A stretch of 64,000 bases of DNA from Mimachlamys varia (lineage: Eukaryota; Mollusca; Bivalvia; Pectinida; Pectinidae). Each line of letters opens with the position of its first letter. Within the stretch, counting starts at the first letter, position 1. The notes below the pieces were generated by a model. The model saw only the letters and a list, made by a program, of their open reading frames with translations. It was not told the DNA's origin and searched no databases. This document shows, one piece after another, positions 16,641-60,354 of this stretch. The translations under genes and the position numbers were made by a program. The stretch is taken from contig OX392527.1 of NCBI GenBank assembly GCA_947623455.1, positions 8,738,001 through 8,802,000 on the forward strand. Direction: 5' to 3'.

Positions 16641-17052
16641 TCAGGTCCATGGACTAAGTCTCCTAGGGCAGAGGCAATCCATGCATTTACCTGTATTTAC
16701 CTTTTCATGCTCAGGAATGGGAAAAGTTATGAAAGAATTATCTCAATCTCAAAGATGTAACTAAGACTTGAGGGGTGGGGGAAGACCCTAGAGCAAGTCA
16801 TGGAAGTATATAATGACTTTTTGACTTGTCTCTTCATATTCTCCAATTTTATATGTTGACATTCGGTTATGATCAAAGGACTTTACCCATACCGGTAGGG
16901 AGGGATTCCAACACCAAACAGGGTATGATATCTGACCCTACACCAATACCGTGAGGGGGAACAAACTTTTATACCCCCCCCCCCCCCTAAAATACATACT
17001 TGTAATAAAACTACACCCTTATCAATGGTACATTTGAGTTTAAATGTCATAC
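16641..17052. other. Unique intronic sequence left of WDR13 exon 11
   Basis: Non-repetitive sequence between the satellite and the donor of WDR13 exon 11. It holds a poly(C) run at about 16975-16987. I looked on the minus strand for the next WDR13 exon (the conserved segment after residue ~382) and did not find it. Confidence 0.6.
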
Positions 17053-44517
<27,465 letters not shown>

Positions 44518-45775
44518 TTACATAAACATTTATTTCAAAGAATTATAAGGGAGGGATATCAAACATTAACTGAAAACAAAATGACTTTGTGAAGAAGAGT
44601 GTGAAACTTCATTGTTTCATACCTTGTAGGATACAAAGTTCAATGAAAGGAAACCAGACAAAATATTATGGTTACATGGAGGAGCAAATTTGAAAATTAT
44701 TGATAGATATGCATAAACATCATGCATCTGTACTGCTGCTGATTCAGCAGTGTTAATGTATAAATCGTGTATCAGTTTTATATATAAGATGTAATCACAA
44801 GTATGAGACATATAATATGCAGCATTGTATGCAATGAAAGTTAACTTGCCTTGGTAGGAGTTATAGGACTTGTATGATAATGAGTGGAGCGCTCTCCAGG
44901 ATGACCAGCGTTTATTGTCGTACATGTTGTGGATCTGTTTAAGTGTCCTTCTGTCCTGGCTCTAAGCTCAGCTTCCATATCAGTGTGCTGCTACTCTGTT
45001 AGGTCATAAGTTTGCTCACAATATTCTTTAACATTTCTATCTTGTGGTCTGTTTAATCCACCATTGTAAAAGTTCTATCTGTTAAGCAAACTCATTAACA
45101 TTTCATTTATAGTTCCAGTTTTTAAACTATCTGCTTGTTTCATTAGATGTAGTATGTGCTAAGCACATCTTATTCTGTACATGTCTACATCCCGAAAATG
45201 ATTTTTAAAGCGTAACAGTTTGTATTTTAGTGTGAACTATTGGTAGCCATAGAGACAGAATAAAGATGAACAAATTATATAGCATACATGCTGAATGACC
45301 TGTACCAGTTAGAAACACATAAACATTTAAATATAAGCTCTAGCACTTTAGAAGCAAAAGTATTGTCTTTTTATGAAAAATTTGTATTGATTTGTGGCAT
45401 TAAATTTGAATGTGGTTAATGATAATACTGTTAAGTATTAGTCTTTTAGCACAGCTTCAATCGTGCTTGTTTTGATGTTTGTGTTTGAAGTAGGTGGCTT
45501 TTCCAACACTATATACTTGTATGGTTATCTCCCTTACTGCACATCTTTCGTTACCTCCACTTTAAAAGTCATATTCTAAACCTGCTTAGCATATAACCTT
45601 TCTGCTTTGTTGTTGTAAACACAAACATGTTTGAAGAAAGGCGATTTCAGCATATATTCATACTTATTTTGATTCCATTTAATCATCTGACTGATGTTTT
45701 AGATATATAGATAGACTCTGTACTTGTTATGTTTCACTTTGTAAATAAAATTTTACTTTTTAAATTTAATTTTTT
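44518..45775 (+). other. Probable Rac 3' UTR
   Basis: Sequence after the Rac stop with AATAAA at 45259-45264 and at 45744-45749. The second lies in GTAAATAAAATTTTAC before a T-rich stretch and is a plausible end of the long transcript. The extent is inferred. Confidence 0.5.
45744..45749 (+). promoter_or_regulatory. Candidate polyadenylation signal for Rac
   Basis: AATAAA about 1.2 kb after the stop; an earlier AATAAA at 45259-45264 could give a shorter UTR. Confidence 0.45.
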
Positions 45776-48154
45776 TCCTATAAAATCTCTTGCATCTCTT
45801 ACATTATATATATGATTAAACTTTTACTAGATTATAAAAGTACATGGCGTGTACCAATATATTTACATTGTGCATGTTAAATTGTGGTGAAGATGTTAGA
45901 GAGAACAGCATACATATATGAATGTGGTCAAAATATACATTTACTTTTTTTTTTCAACTTGTTCATGCATTGAAGGTCAACAATGCTCATTCTATCTGGG
46001 AAAAAAATGTTGAAGCTTTTAAAAAAAACAAAAAAAATCCTTTGTACACTTTCCCCTTTTGTTACTGCGTGTCATATGCAAGTTTAGTTACCGGTAAGCA
46101 CACCCAATTCATCTTTGAGTAATTCGTAGTTATATAATGTCTTTAAGTAGCGGTAGGTTATGAATAACCTCTACACTTTATGTTATTTTGAAATATTTCA
46201 ATCATTTAAATTGTTCTTTATATGGTACACTTGTTGTACAATTTATACTTCTGACAGCAGAAAAAGTTGTAAGCTAGCTCATAGAGCCGCAGGAAATCTG
46301 ATGAAAATGCTTCTTTGTAAGCATGCTATTTTTTTCTGTACTAGTGTATGATGACACGAGGTTTCCATGAGGAGTTAGTTTACAGCTACCGTGTAAGACC
46401 TATTTCCGTTGTTTCATGTGTGCTGTTCAGCCATTGTTTTATTAAAGTGCTTGGTTTTACACTAGCTATATAGCACACTAAAGGTGTATAACGTGTTTGT
46501 ATAGTTTGTACTATTGTGTATGTGATTATAATACTGTATAGCTTTATAAGGTTAAAAGCAAGCCATGTATTGTCTACTTTTTCATCCTGGAGATGATTTT
46601 TTGTTGTTTTGATCCCGACACATATATTTCTCCAGCTATTCTTCCATTCTTTATTGTGACGATGTAGCATTAAGCTTTACATGTCCTGTACAAAACCACA
46701 ATGAAATAGTATCAAAAATAATTCAGGTGAAAGTATCAGGATCTGACATCAGTCGTACTATAAACAAGACTTAGTTTTTATCTTATCACAAAGATATACC
46801 TCTTCAGGAGTAAGTGATATTATACTATACAGAGGGAAAACCTGTAATGGGGATACATGTAAAACCTGTACTGGTGATGTTAATGGAATATATTGGGACA
46901 TGTGTAGTGATATACAGAGAAGTTGTAACTAATCCTCCTCAATATTCTGTATCTATCACATCAAGCTCTGGAACTACTCCAAGGGCTACTTCCCGCTGCT
47001 GGAACGATAACAGATTTCCATGGTATATAGTTGTATACAGATTCCTAATCCATGTCTATGTCTTAACGAAGTATTAATTTAAGAAGAGCTATATCTATGT
47101 TTTAGCTGTACATTTTATTGGTGCTTGTCTGTGTTTAAGGTAAGACACTTGCCTCAACTCTTCAGATGTTTAAGACTTTTCAAATCCAACTCTGAGACAG
47201 TATGACTGCTGCTTACTTTCGTACGAGTCATTAACAGCAACACAATGTAGTGACATCATTGTAACTTACTAACAAGTTAGCAGCTTATATTTTCTGTATA
47301 CGATGAAACTTTCCACCGTGTCCCCTCCGTAGCGGGCGCTGATTTATCACAACATACTTATTGCACTAATTCCATGTGAAAAGCAAATTTTACTTTCAGG
47401 CAAATCTACAAATTATCCTTTGAAAGGAAAATATTCATTTCGGTGACCTTTCCCAAAAATACAAATGAATATCAATCTAGTGCCGTTGTTTTAGTTAAGC
47501 ATGTGGCATTGTTTAAATTTAATCAGATCAATACTTTATTTCTCACAAATGAAATAATTTTTTACGCCTTTAGTAGCCGTTCTGGATGACTTGTATTTGT
47601 AAGACGCTGTGTTTTCTGTTTTCGTTATTACAATGATTTTGTCGGAATCCGTTGGTGAGACATTGACATGGTAGTAGGTTATGTTAGCTGGCATACGTCA
47701 TGTGATTGTCTCTTCCATGAAATGCAGTCTTGGCACGATGCCTGGCATATTGTGTTGCTTTCAACAATCATTGGGGAGATTGTGTAGATAAGAAATATCA
47801 TGTGTAACATACAAATGTTAAAATTTCAGCTCTTTATGTAATAAAATGATAATACTTGCTAAGAATGTGTTTTTTTTTCACTTAACCCTCTTCCTCATTA
47901 TAAGAAGTATTTCATTAACCACTTAATAACAAAGGTTTCATGGTTTATTGTAATACAGAAGGAGAGCATTGCAATACTTTACCAAGACAGAACGCCAGTA
48001 CAGTGTTTTTGCTACCTTGATTTTACAGCAACATAGCTGTGCCTTATTGAATTGGAAAAAAATAGTAGGATTTTCACATGAATTGGGAGAATAGCACAAA
48101 TTTTGACTGGAGGAAACATCCTTATATCGGCAGTAAAAATGGGCAAAAATCACT
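45776..48154. other. Intergenic stretch right of Rac
   Basis: AT-rich with short random open frames; no gene, array or mobile element recognised. Confidence 0.5.
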
Positions 48155-51100
48155 GCAGTAGCTGTATATATATATATATATATATATAAAGACTGTATCA
48201 CAGTATATTGTAATACAGAAGGAATGTATTGTAATACTTTACCAGACAACACCAGTATACTGTATATATAGACTGTATCACAGTATATTGTGATACAGAA
48301 GGAATGTATTGTAAAACCAGACAGAACACCAGTAACTGTATATATAGACTGTATCACAGTATATTGTAATACAGAAGGAATGTATTGTAATACTTTACCA
48401 GACAACACCAGTATACTGTATATATAGACTGTATCACAGTATATTGTAATACAGAAGGAATGTATTGTAAAACCAGACAGAACACCAGTAGCTGTATATA
48501 TAGACTGTATCACAGTATATTGTAATACAGAAGGAACATATATTGTAATACTTTACCAGACAGAACACCAGTAGCTGTATATATAGACTGCATCACAGTA
48601 TATTGTAATACAGAAGGAATGTATTGTAAAACCAGACAGAACACCAGTAACTGTATATATAGACTGTATCACTGTATATTGTGATACAGAAGGAATGTAT
48701 TGTTAAACCAGACAGAACACCAGTAACTGTATATATGGACTGTATCACTGTATTTTGTGATACAGAAGGGTGTATTGTAATACTTTACCAGACAGAACAC
48801 CAGTAGCTGTATATATAGACTGTATCACAGTATATTGTAATACAGAAGGGTGTATTGTAATACTTTACCAGACAGAACACCAGTAACTGTATATATAGAC
48901 TTATCACAGTATATTGTAATACAGAAGGGTGTATTGTAATACTTTACCAGACAGAACACCAGCAACTGTATATATAGACTGTATCACAGTATATTGTAAT
49001 ACAGAAGGGTGTATTGTAATACTTTACCAGACAGAACACCAGTAGCTGTTTATATATAGACTGTATCACAGTATATTGTAATACAGAAGGAACATATTGT
49101 AATACTTTACCAGACAGAACATCAGTAGCTGTATATATAGACTGTATCACAGTATATTGTAATACAGAAGGAACATATATTGTTATACTTTACCAGACAG
49201 AACACCAGTAGCTGTATATATAGACTGCATCACAGTATATTGTAATACAGAAGGAATGTATTGTAAAACCAGACAGAACACCAGTAACTGTATATATGGA
49301 CTGTATCACAGTATATTGTGATACAGAAGGAACATATATTGTAATACTTTACCAGACAGAACACCAGTAGCTGTATATATAGACTGCATCACAGTATATT
49401 GTAATACAGAAGGAATGTATTGTAAAACCAGACAGAACACCAGTAGCTGTATATATAGACTGCATCACAGTATATTGTAATACAGAAGGAATGTATTGTA
49501 AAACCAGACAGAACACCAGTAGCTGTATATTTAGACTGTATCACAGTATATTGTAATACAGAAGGAATGTATTGTAAAACCAGACAGAACACCAGTAACT
49601 GTATATATAGACTGTATCACTGTATATTGTGATACAGAAGGAATGTATTGTTAAACCAGACAGAACACCAGTAACTGTATATATGGACTGTATCACTGTA
49701 TATTGTGATACAGAAGGGTGTATTGTAATACTTTACCAGACAGAACACCAGTAGCTGTATATATAGACTGTATCACAGTATATTGTAATACAGAAGGGTG
49801 TATTGTAATACTTTACCAGACAGAACACCAGTAACTGTATATATAGACTGTATCACAGTATATTGTAATACAGAAGGGTGTATTGTAATACTTTACCAGA
49901 CAGAACACCAGTAACTGTATATATAGACTGTATCACAGTATATTGTAATACAGAAGGGTGTATTGTAATACTTTACCAGACAGAACACCAGTAGCTGTTT
50001 ATATATAGACTGTATCACAGTATATTGTAATACAGAAGGAACATATTGTAATACTTTACCAGACAGAACATCAGTAGCTGTATATATAGACTGTATCACA
50101 GTATATTGTAATACAGAAGGGTTTATTGTAATAATTTACCAGACAGAAAACCGGTAGCTGTATATATATAGACTGTATCACAGTATATTGTGATACAGAA
50201 GGAATGTATTGTAAAACCAGACAGAACACCAGTAACTGTATATATAGACTGTATCACAGTATATTGTAATACAGAAGGAATGTATTGTAATACCAGTGTA
50301 AAACCAGACAGAACACCAGTAGCTGTATATATAGACTGTATCACAGTATATTGTAATACAGAAGGAATGTATTGTAATACTTTACCAGACAACACCAGTA
50401 ACTGTATATATATAGACTGTATCACTGTATATTGTAATACAGAAGGAATGTATTGTAATACCAGTGTAAAACCAGACAGAACACCAGTAACTGTATATAT
50501 AGACTGCATCACAGTATATTGTAATACAGAAGGAATGTATTGTAATACCAGTGTAAAACCAGACAGAACACCAGTAACTGTATATGTAGACTGTATCACT
50601 GTATATTGTGATACAGAAGGAATGTATTGTAAAACCAGACAGAACACCAGTAACTGTATATATAGACTGTATCACAGTATATTGTAATACAGAAGGAATG
50701 TATTGTAAAACCAGACAGAACACCAGTAGCTGTATATATAGACTGTATCACAGTATATTGTAATACAAAAGGAACTTATATTGTAATACTTTACCAGACA
50801 GAACACCAGTAGCTGTATATATAGACTTTATCACAGTATATTGTAATACAGAAGGAATGTATTGTAATACTTTACCAGACAACACCAGTAGCTGTGTATA
50901 TATATATAGACTGTATCACAGTATATTGTAATACAGAAGGAATGTATTGTAATACTTTACCAGACAACACCAGTAGCTGTGTATATATATATATAGACTG
51001 TATCACAGTATATTGTAATACAGAAGGAATGCATTGTAATACTTTACCAGACAACACCAGTAGCTGTGTATATATATATATAGACTGTATCACAGTATAT

Positions 51101-51615
51101 TGTAATACAGAAGGAATGTATTGTAATACTTTACCAGACAACACTAGTAGCTGTGTATATATATATAGACTGTATCACAGTATATTGTAATACAGAAGGA
51201 ATGTTTTGTAATACTTTACCAGACAACACCAGTAACTGTATATATAGACTGTATCACAGTATATTGTGATACAGAAGGAATGTATTGTAAAACCAGACAG
51301 AACACCAGTAACTGTATATATAGACTGTATCACAGTATATTGTAATACAGAAGAAATGTATTGTAATACTTTACCAGACAACACCAGTAACTGTATATAT
51401 AGACTGTATCACAGTATATTGTGATACAGAAGGAATGTATTGTAAAACCAGACAGAACACCAGTAAATGTATATATAGACTGTATCACAGTATATTGTAA
51501 TACAGAAGGAATGTATTGTAATACTTTACCAGACAGAACACCAGTAGCTGTATATATAGACTGTATCACAGTATATTGTAATACTGAAGGAACATATATT
51601 GTAATACCAGTTTAA
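48155..51615. repeat. 76-80-bp AT-rich minisatellite with palindromic core
   Basis: About 43 units of GACTGTATCACAGTATATTG-TAATACAGAAGGAATGTATT-GTA(ATACTTTACC)-AGACAGAACACCAGTAGCTG-TATATATA. CTGTATCACAGTATATTG(T)(A/G)ATACAG inside each unit is an imperfect 26-bp palindrome. A ~949-bp higher-order shift is visible (48944 block against 49893 block). Long open frames appear on both strands, e.g. 50190-50687 plus and 50123-50647 minus, but they are low-complexity repeats and unlikely genes. Confidence 0.94.
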
Positions 51616-51850
51616 AACCCTAGTAAAAATTGAAGACTACATTACATATTCTGCACCCTTGGTATCCAGGGTTTTGCTTATCTACTCTCTACACCACTGG
51701 ACTATTACATGGCAAAACTGAAGACCATCAGCTGATGATGGTGGGCTAAAAATAAGAACCCGTTGCGAGATATTTTGGATCATCAATTTTGCATATTGGG
51801 CCACAAGTTCCTTTGAAATCTGAAATTAGCAAGCTAATTCATAGAATTAA

Positions 51851-52108
51851 TATCCCCCGCTTTTTCCCTCTTTTGTAAGGGGGTAATCATGTTGTAGATA
51901 AAAATCTTTTGTAATTTTCATGCTATTGACACAAGTTGTATTGTTTGGAAATTGAACAAAACTTAAGCATTATACAAAGAAATTTGATAATATTTGTTGC
52001 CGTGATCGAAATGGACCAAGCCCTTTAAGCAATTAACCTTACTACTAAGTTTCAAGAAAATCGAATATTTGTTGCCATTATAGTACGGAAACGAAAGAAA
52101 GGGACATT
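51851..52108 (-). mobile_element. TATCCCC-family element, copy 2 (truncated)
   Basis: It starts TATCCCCCGCTTTTTCCC after GAATTAA and shares GGGGGTAATCATG, TTTTCATGCTATTGACA and the TTTGTTGCCGTGATCG phrase with copies 1 and 3. The opposite inverted end is missing. Confidence 0.65.
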
Positions 52109-52755
52109 TTAATGAAGTATAATGAAATTTGTCCGTTAGATGAAGATTTCTGGAAATGTTACTGCAGATGACAAGACATCTAGCATAGGGTGTTCCAGTT
52201 ATTCACCCCACTTCCAAATCTTCATTACGAGATACATGAAACAGGGATGAACCCTCATCATATACATTATATAGGACCAGTGAACAACCCAGTCTCATTA
52301 CCAGACTGCTGATGGAATGTTTGTTGGGAAAATAGCCGCGGTCAGCAGTTAAAGTCAATGTGTATACCCATTGTATCCAGCTACAATTGGCTACTGTCAA
52401 GTGTAACTTCAGGAGAGGGTGAATTCACCTATGGCAACAATTTGAACTGTGTTGAGTTTCGAAGGTGTTTCAATGGTTCAGTGATTTGTTTCAACAAGTA
52501 GAGATAGTGAAGATATCCAATGAGCAGCCAGACAGGTGTTATGTAAGAAAGTACCAAATCCTTTTATCAACAATGGACATAGCTGATGTATCACTCTTTT
52601 ATTACTCCATACATTTAAAGTTAATTAAAGTCTATTTATGCTTGTTTATTTTGCAGTATAAACAAGAGCACCACAAGGGGAGGCATGATACACCCATTGT
52701 ATTCTATCGGAAGTATAATGGTATGGAAACACAAAGAAAGTTCTGAAAATTGCAT
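52109..52755. other. Unassigned intergenic sequence
   Basis: Short open frames only; no homology recognised. Confidence 0.4.
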
Positions 52756-53185
52756 CAGATACGAAGTCCTAAAGGGCCATAACTGTAGTAAATATTGTCG
52801 AATTAAACAGTCATTCAGGAAAACAACTTCATGTCATAATAATTAAGTCTACAAAGTTTGAAAGATATTGGTTGAAAACTGTAGAAGATCTCCGGATTAT
52901 ATTATAGCTTTTTAAGTTCTATACAAGTGTAGAGAAATTTAAGAAAACACAAAAAAGTTCAGACATTTTCTAAATAATGCCTGAAAATGCGTCCCAAAGG
53001 GCCATAACTCTAGTGAATATCCTCGAATCAAATTGTTATTCAGGAAAACACAACTTCATGTTATGGTGGTTAAGCCTAGCAAGTTTGAAAGAAATCGGTT
53101 GAAAACTGTAGGAGATCTCCGGACAATCAAAAGTTTACGACGGACGGACGACAAAGCCATGCCATTGTTGACGGGCGTATAATAA
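52756..53185 (+). repeat. Two diverged copies of a ~230-bp interspersed repeat
   Basis: AAAGGGCCATAACT followed by ATTCAGGAAAAC, ACTTCATGT, AAGTTTGAAAG and GAAAACTGTAG(A/G)AGATCTCCGGA occurs from 52774 and again from 52998. After the second comes GACGGACGGACGACAAAGCC. This looks like a dispersed repeat of a type frequent in molluscs; no ORF. Confidence 0.65.
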
Positions 53186-53249
53186 AACATGGATTTTCAG
53201 ACATACCCCCGGTAATTAAGACATAACAAAAATATATTTCCTGCTCTTC

Positions 53250-53513
53250 AACAGATTTAATTCATAATTATACTTATGCATACATTATAAACACACGTGA
53301 AAAGTTCTTTATCCTCACGGTTATTCTGTCACTCATCCATTTCAGAAGATTCAACTTTCAATATCAATTAACGAGTTCAACTGTGATCCCAATAAAATTC
53401 ACACAAATCCTTCAAAAAAAGAAGGAGAAACACTGTGATCAGTTTGTTATAGTCTCTTGTCTAAACAGTTCTGATGGTACTCTTCACAGCCGCATGCTTC
53501 TCACATCTACTGT
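53250..53513 (-). other. Possible terminal exon of an unknown minus-strand transcript
   Basis: A strong acceptor TTTTCTGTTTCAG precedes 53513 on the minus strand. The following frame is open for 17 codons, then stops. An ATTAAA lies about 250 bases on. It could be an alternative 3' end of NDUFAB1 or chance. No protein family recognised. Confidence 0.2.
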
Positions 53514-53689
53514 CTGAAACAGAAAACAAATCAGAATTTTCAAATTTGATTCAACACTGATTATTAAAGATTCTCAATCAATGGAAGTAATACTTTCTTA
53601 CAAATCTTCAAAATCTGGTAATCATGATGATAAATTATAAATCTAGCAGCAGACGGCCAATCACCTCCCTCATTCGATATTACTCTCCC

Positions 53690-54735
53690 TGTTCGATTAC
53701 CACTCTATATATTCCCCTCCCTCCTCAATTATCACTCTAAATTTTCTTCCCTCTGCAATTACCACTAGACTCCCCTCCCTCCTCAATTACCACTAGATTC
53801 CTCTCCCTCCTCAATTACCACTAGATTCCCCTCCCTCCTCAATTACCACTAGATTCCCCTTCCTCCTCAATATCCAACCTAGATTCCTCTCCCTCAATTA
53901 CCACTCTACATTTCCCTCCCTCCACAATTACTACTAGATTCCCCTCCCTCCTAAATTACCATCCTAGATTCTTCTCCCTCCTCAATCACCACTCTATATT
54001 CCCCTCCCTCCTCAATTACCACTCTATATTCCACTCCCTCCTCAATTACCATCCTAGATTCCCCTCCCTCCTCAATTACCACTCTATATTCCCCTTCCTC
54101 CTCAATTCCCACCCTAGATTCCCATCTCTCCTCAATTACCACTCTATATTCCCTTCCCTCATCAATTACCACACAAGATTCCCTCCCTCCTCAATTACCA
54201 CTAGATTCCCCTCCCACCTCAATAACCACTCGATATTCCCCTCCATCCTCAATTACCACTCTATATTACTCTCTCTCCTCAATTTCCACCCTAGATTCCC
54301 CTCCCTCCTCAATTACCACTCTATATTCCCCTCCCTCCTCAATTACCACACTAGATTCCCCTCCCTCCTCAATTTCAACTCGATATTCCCCTCCCTTTCT
54401 CAATTACCACTCTATATTACTCTCCCTCCTCAATTTCCAAACTAGATTCCTCTCCATCCTCAATTACCACTCTATATTCCCCTCCCTCCTCAATTACCAC
54501 TCTATATTCCCCTCCCTCCTCAATTACCACTCTATATTCCCCTCCCTCCTCAATTACCACCTTACCTCCCCCTCCCTCCTCAATCACCACACTAGATTCC
54601 CCTCCCTCTTCAATCACCACACTAGATTCCCCTCCCTCCTCAATCACCACACTAGATTTCCCTCCCTCCTCAATTACAATTACCACTCTATATTACCCTC
54701 TCTCTTCAATAACAACTCTATGATTCCCCTCCAAA
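53690..54735. repeat. 30-bp polypurine/polypyrimidine minisatellite
   Basis: About 35 units of CCCCTCCCTCCTCAATTACC-ACTCTATATT, with variants ACTAGATT and CACACTAGATT. The plus strand is pyrimidine-rich and the minus strand purine-rich. Minus-strand frames spell 10-residue VVIEEGGEYR-like repeats (53951-54172 and 54417-54686) because 30 is a multiple of three; no start or splice context supports a protein. Confidence 0.93.
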
Positions 54736-55406
54736 AGAAGCACCATTCTTCCCTTAAAAAAATCAAAATCTTGAAGTTAATTCTACTTGATGTTTCTATC
54801 TTGCACAATTAGATATGACAATTTCCAACTGAATATTCATATTTAGCAGTGTCAAATGCAATCATACCTGAGTACTTAGTTTTAAAGTCTTACAGAGTAG
54901 TTTCTTTAAATTAAACACCTACTGAAGAGGCTATGATGATGCCAAAACTAATTCCTTGAAGCTCCAGTAAGATCCCCCTTGGTTCAAATAACGAGGTGTT
55001 GGTGATATGGCCTATTGTCTATAGTGATGTGGGCTGTTTAACTGATAGGACAGGGAAAATTGTGGGGCCTGTAACGACTCTGTGTCAATTAAATGGCCTG
55101 GGGAGAACGTACAAATGTATCACCATAGAACATGTATTGGTGAATGTCATGATGCATTCACGTATCATACAATAATAATCAGCAATGCATCGGTGAATCG
55201 TTTCATCCTCAGTATTGACAGATTATACCAACAGGAGACAATAGTTAAGGAGGTTACTTAGGACCGAGGTCTGGTAGATAAGTTAACCCCTGACTGACTG
55301 ATCTCATCCAGGTGTACGAAACATTAGGAGTAAACAAACTGTGTGATTCTCTAATGACCAAACAGGAACTGTTGTAATTATTTAATTACCTAGGGAAAAA
55401 TCTTGT
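54736..55406. other. Sequence after the NDUFAB1 stop codon
   Basis: Presumably 3' UTR and flank of NDUFAB1. No clear polyadenylation signal was located with confidence. Confidence 0.4.
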
Positions 55407-59250
<3,844 letters not shown>

Positions 59251-60199
59251 TTTGATACGAATGACCTTCCGAAGCGGTGCAGAGGCTATTTTTTACCCCA
59301 TAAATTGAAAGGAACCGGACGAAATCGACGATATAGAGTGAGCTCCCCTGATCGGTTACACAATTGGTTTAGGCCCTATATACATGCTATATAGGCCTAT
59401 AGGAGTAGATTGGGGGGAGATGTTGTGAACTATATTAGGCTAAAAGGAGTCGTGTGGTATTTAACCAGGATAATCAGTCAAGCCAATTACGATATTGAGT
59501 ACGACACACGTGGACGTTAGAAGTATGTACATGTAGAACCACATAATTAGATCCAAGTCCGTGGTAGAATATTTATGCCTACCCCACTCCAATTAGAAAA
59601 CAAAATCAGGGAATACTGAAACGTCAACCAAGGCATAATCCAAACTCAAACTCAATTGAAATAGAAAAGAAATACGAATAAAGGAAAAATCTAAGTGGAA
59701 ACACTTGAAAAGTACAAACAAAAAAACAATAAGACCAGACATTCCAGAGGATTAAGCGCATTCAGTGAGTCTAACCATTGCATCCTATTAAGACAAATAC
59801 AAGTAAATGTCACGCCCTCGACTAATGAGCCCATCCAGAAACGCCCACTCATGATCACCTTCATATCACACGATATGACAGAAACTGAACGGGCGCTATA
59901 TAGGCCTACAACAAAACGGTAAACTAAGAACCTCGTGTGCTCTGGCGCGCTGAACTTCCAAATGGAGGTCACGTGACGTTTACAAAAAAAGATCACCTGT
60001 CAGTAGGATATTGTTTTTACTTTACTTCATACAAACATTAAATTGTCTTGCTATGTCAACTGTTTTGTCTCGCTATGTCGTTTTATTATCTCGCTATATG
60101 GTACATTTATCTCGCTATGTTGACAAAATTATCTCACTATGTGATGGCAGAACCATGTCACCATACTTGTGTAGCGGATCTAGACCGGGTCGATCGTCG
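59251..60199. other. 5' flank of NDUFAB1 and intergenic sequence
   Basis: Includes the ETS-type CTTCCG at 59266-59271 and a GTCACGTGAC E-box palindrome at about 59968-59977. A short run of TCTCGCTATGT-like repeats occupies 60045-60140. Otherwise nothing recognised. Confidence 0.5.
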
Positions 60200-60300
60200 G
60201 CGACCATTTAACTCAATGTGGTTGAACGTCCGTCTAGATTTCGGAAGGTCCCTGGTTCGAACCCCGGTCTGAACGTGCATTTTTCCTCTCCTGTTACATT
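60170..60300 (+). mobile_element. tRNA-derived SINE fragment
   Basis: GTGGTTGAACGTCCGTCTAG resembles an A-box region and GGTTCGAACCC (60255-60265) is a perfect B box. The tail TTTTTCCTCTCCTGTTACAT resembles the fragment at 42861. A genuine tRNA is less likely because the acceptor and anticodon arms do not pair well by eye. Confidence 0.65.
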
Positions 60301-60354
60301 TGGTGCTTGAGCCCAAACCTTGTTTCCATAGGCGGATCCAGAATTTTGGGTTAT

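Noticed and set aside
46386..46670. 94-codon minus-strand frame
   Set aside because: AT-rich intergenic sequence with no recognised domain.
50190..50687. 165-codon open frame on the plus strand
   Set aside because: It lies wholly in the 76-80-bp minisatellite, has a repeat-only composition and similar frames exist on the other strand.
53951..54686. Minus-strand frames of Glu/Gly-rich 10-residue repeats
   Set aside because: Explained by a 30-bp repeat unit divisible by three; no splice or promoter support.
60211..60275. Functional tRNA gene
   Set aside because: The B box is perfect but the acceptor stem is not evident; a SINE head is more likely.
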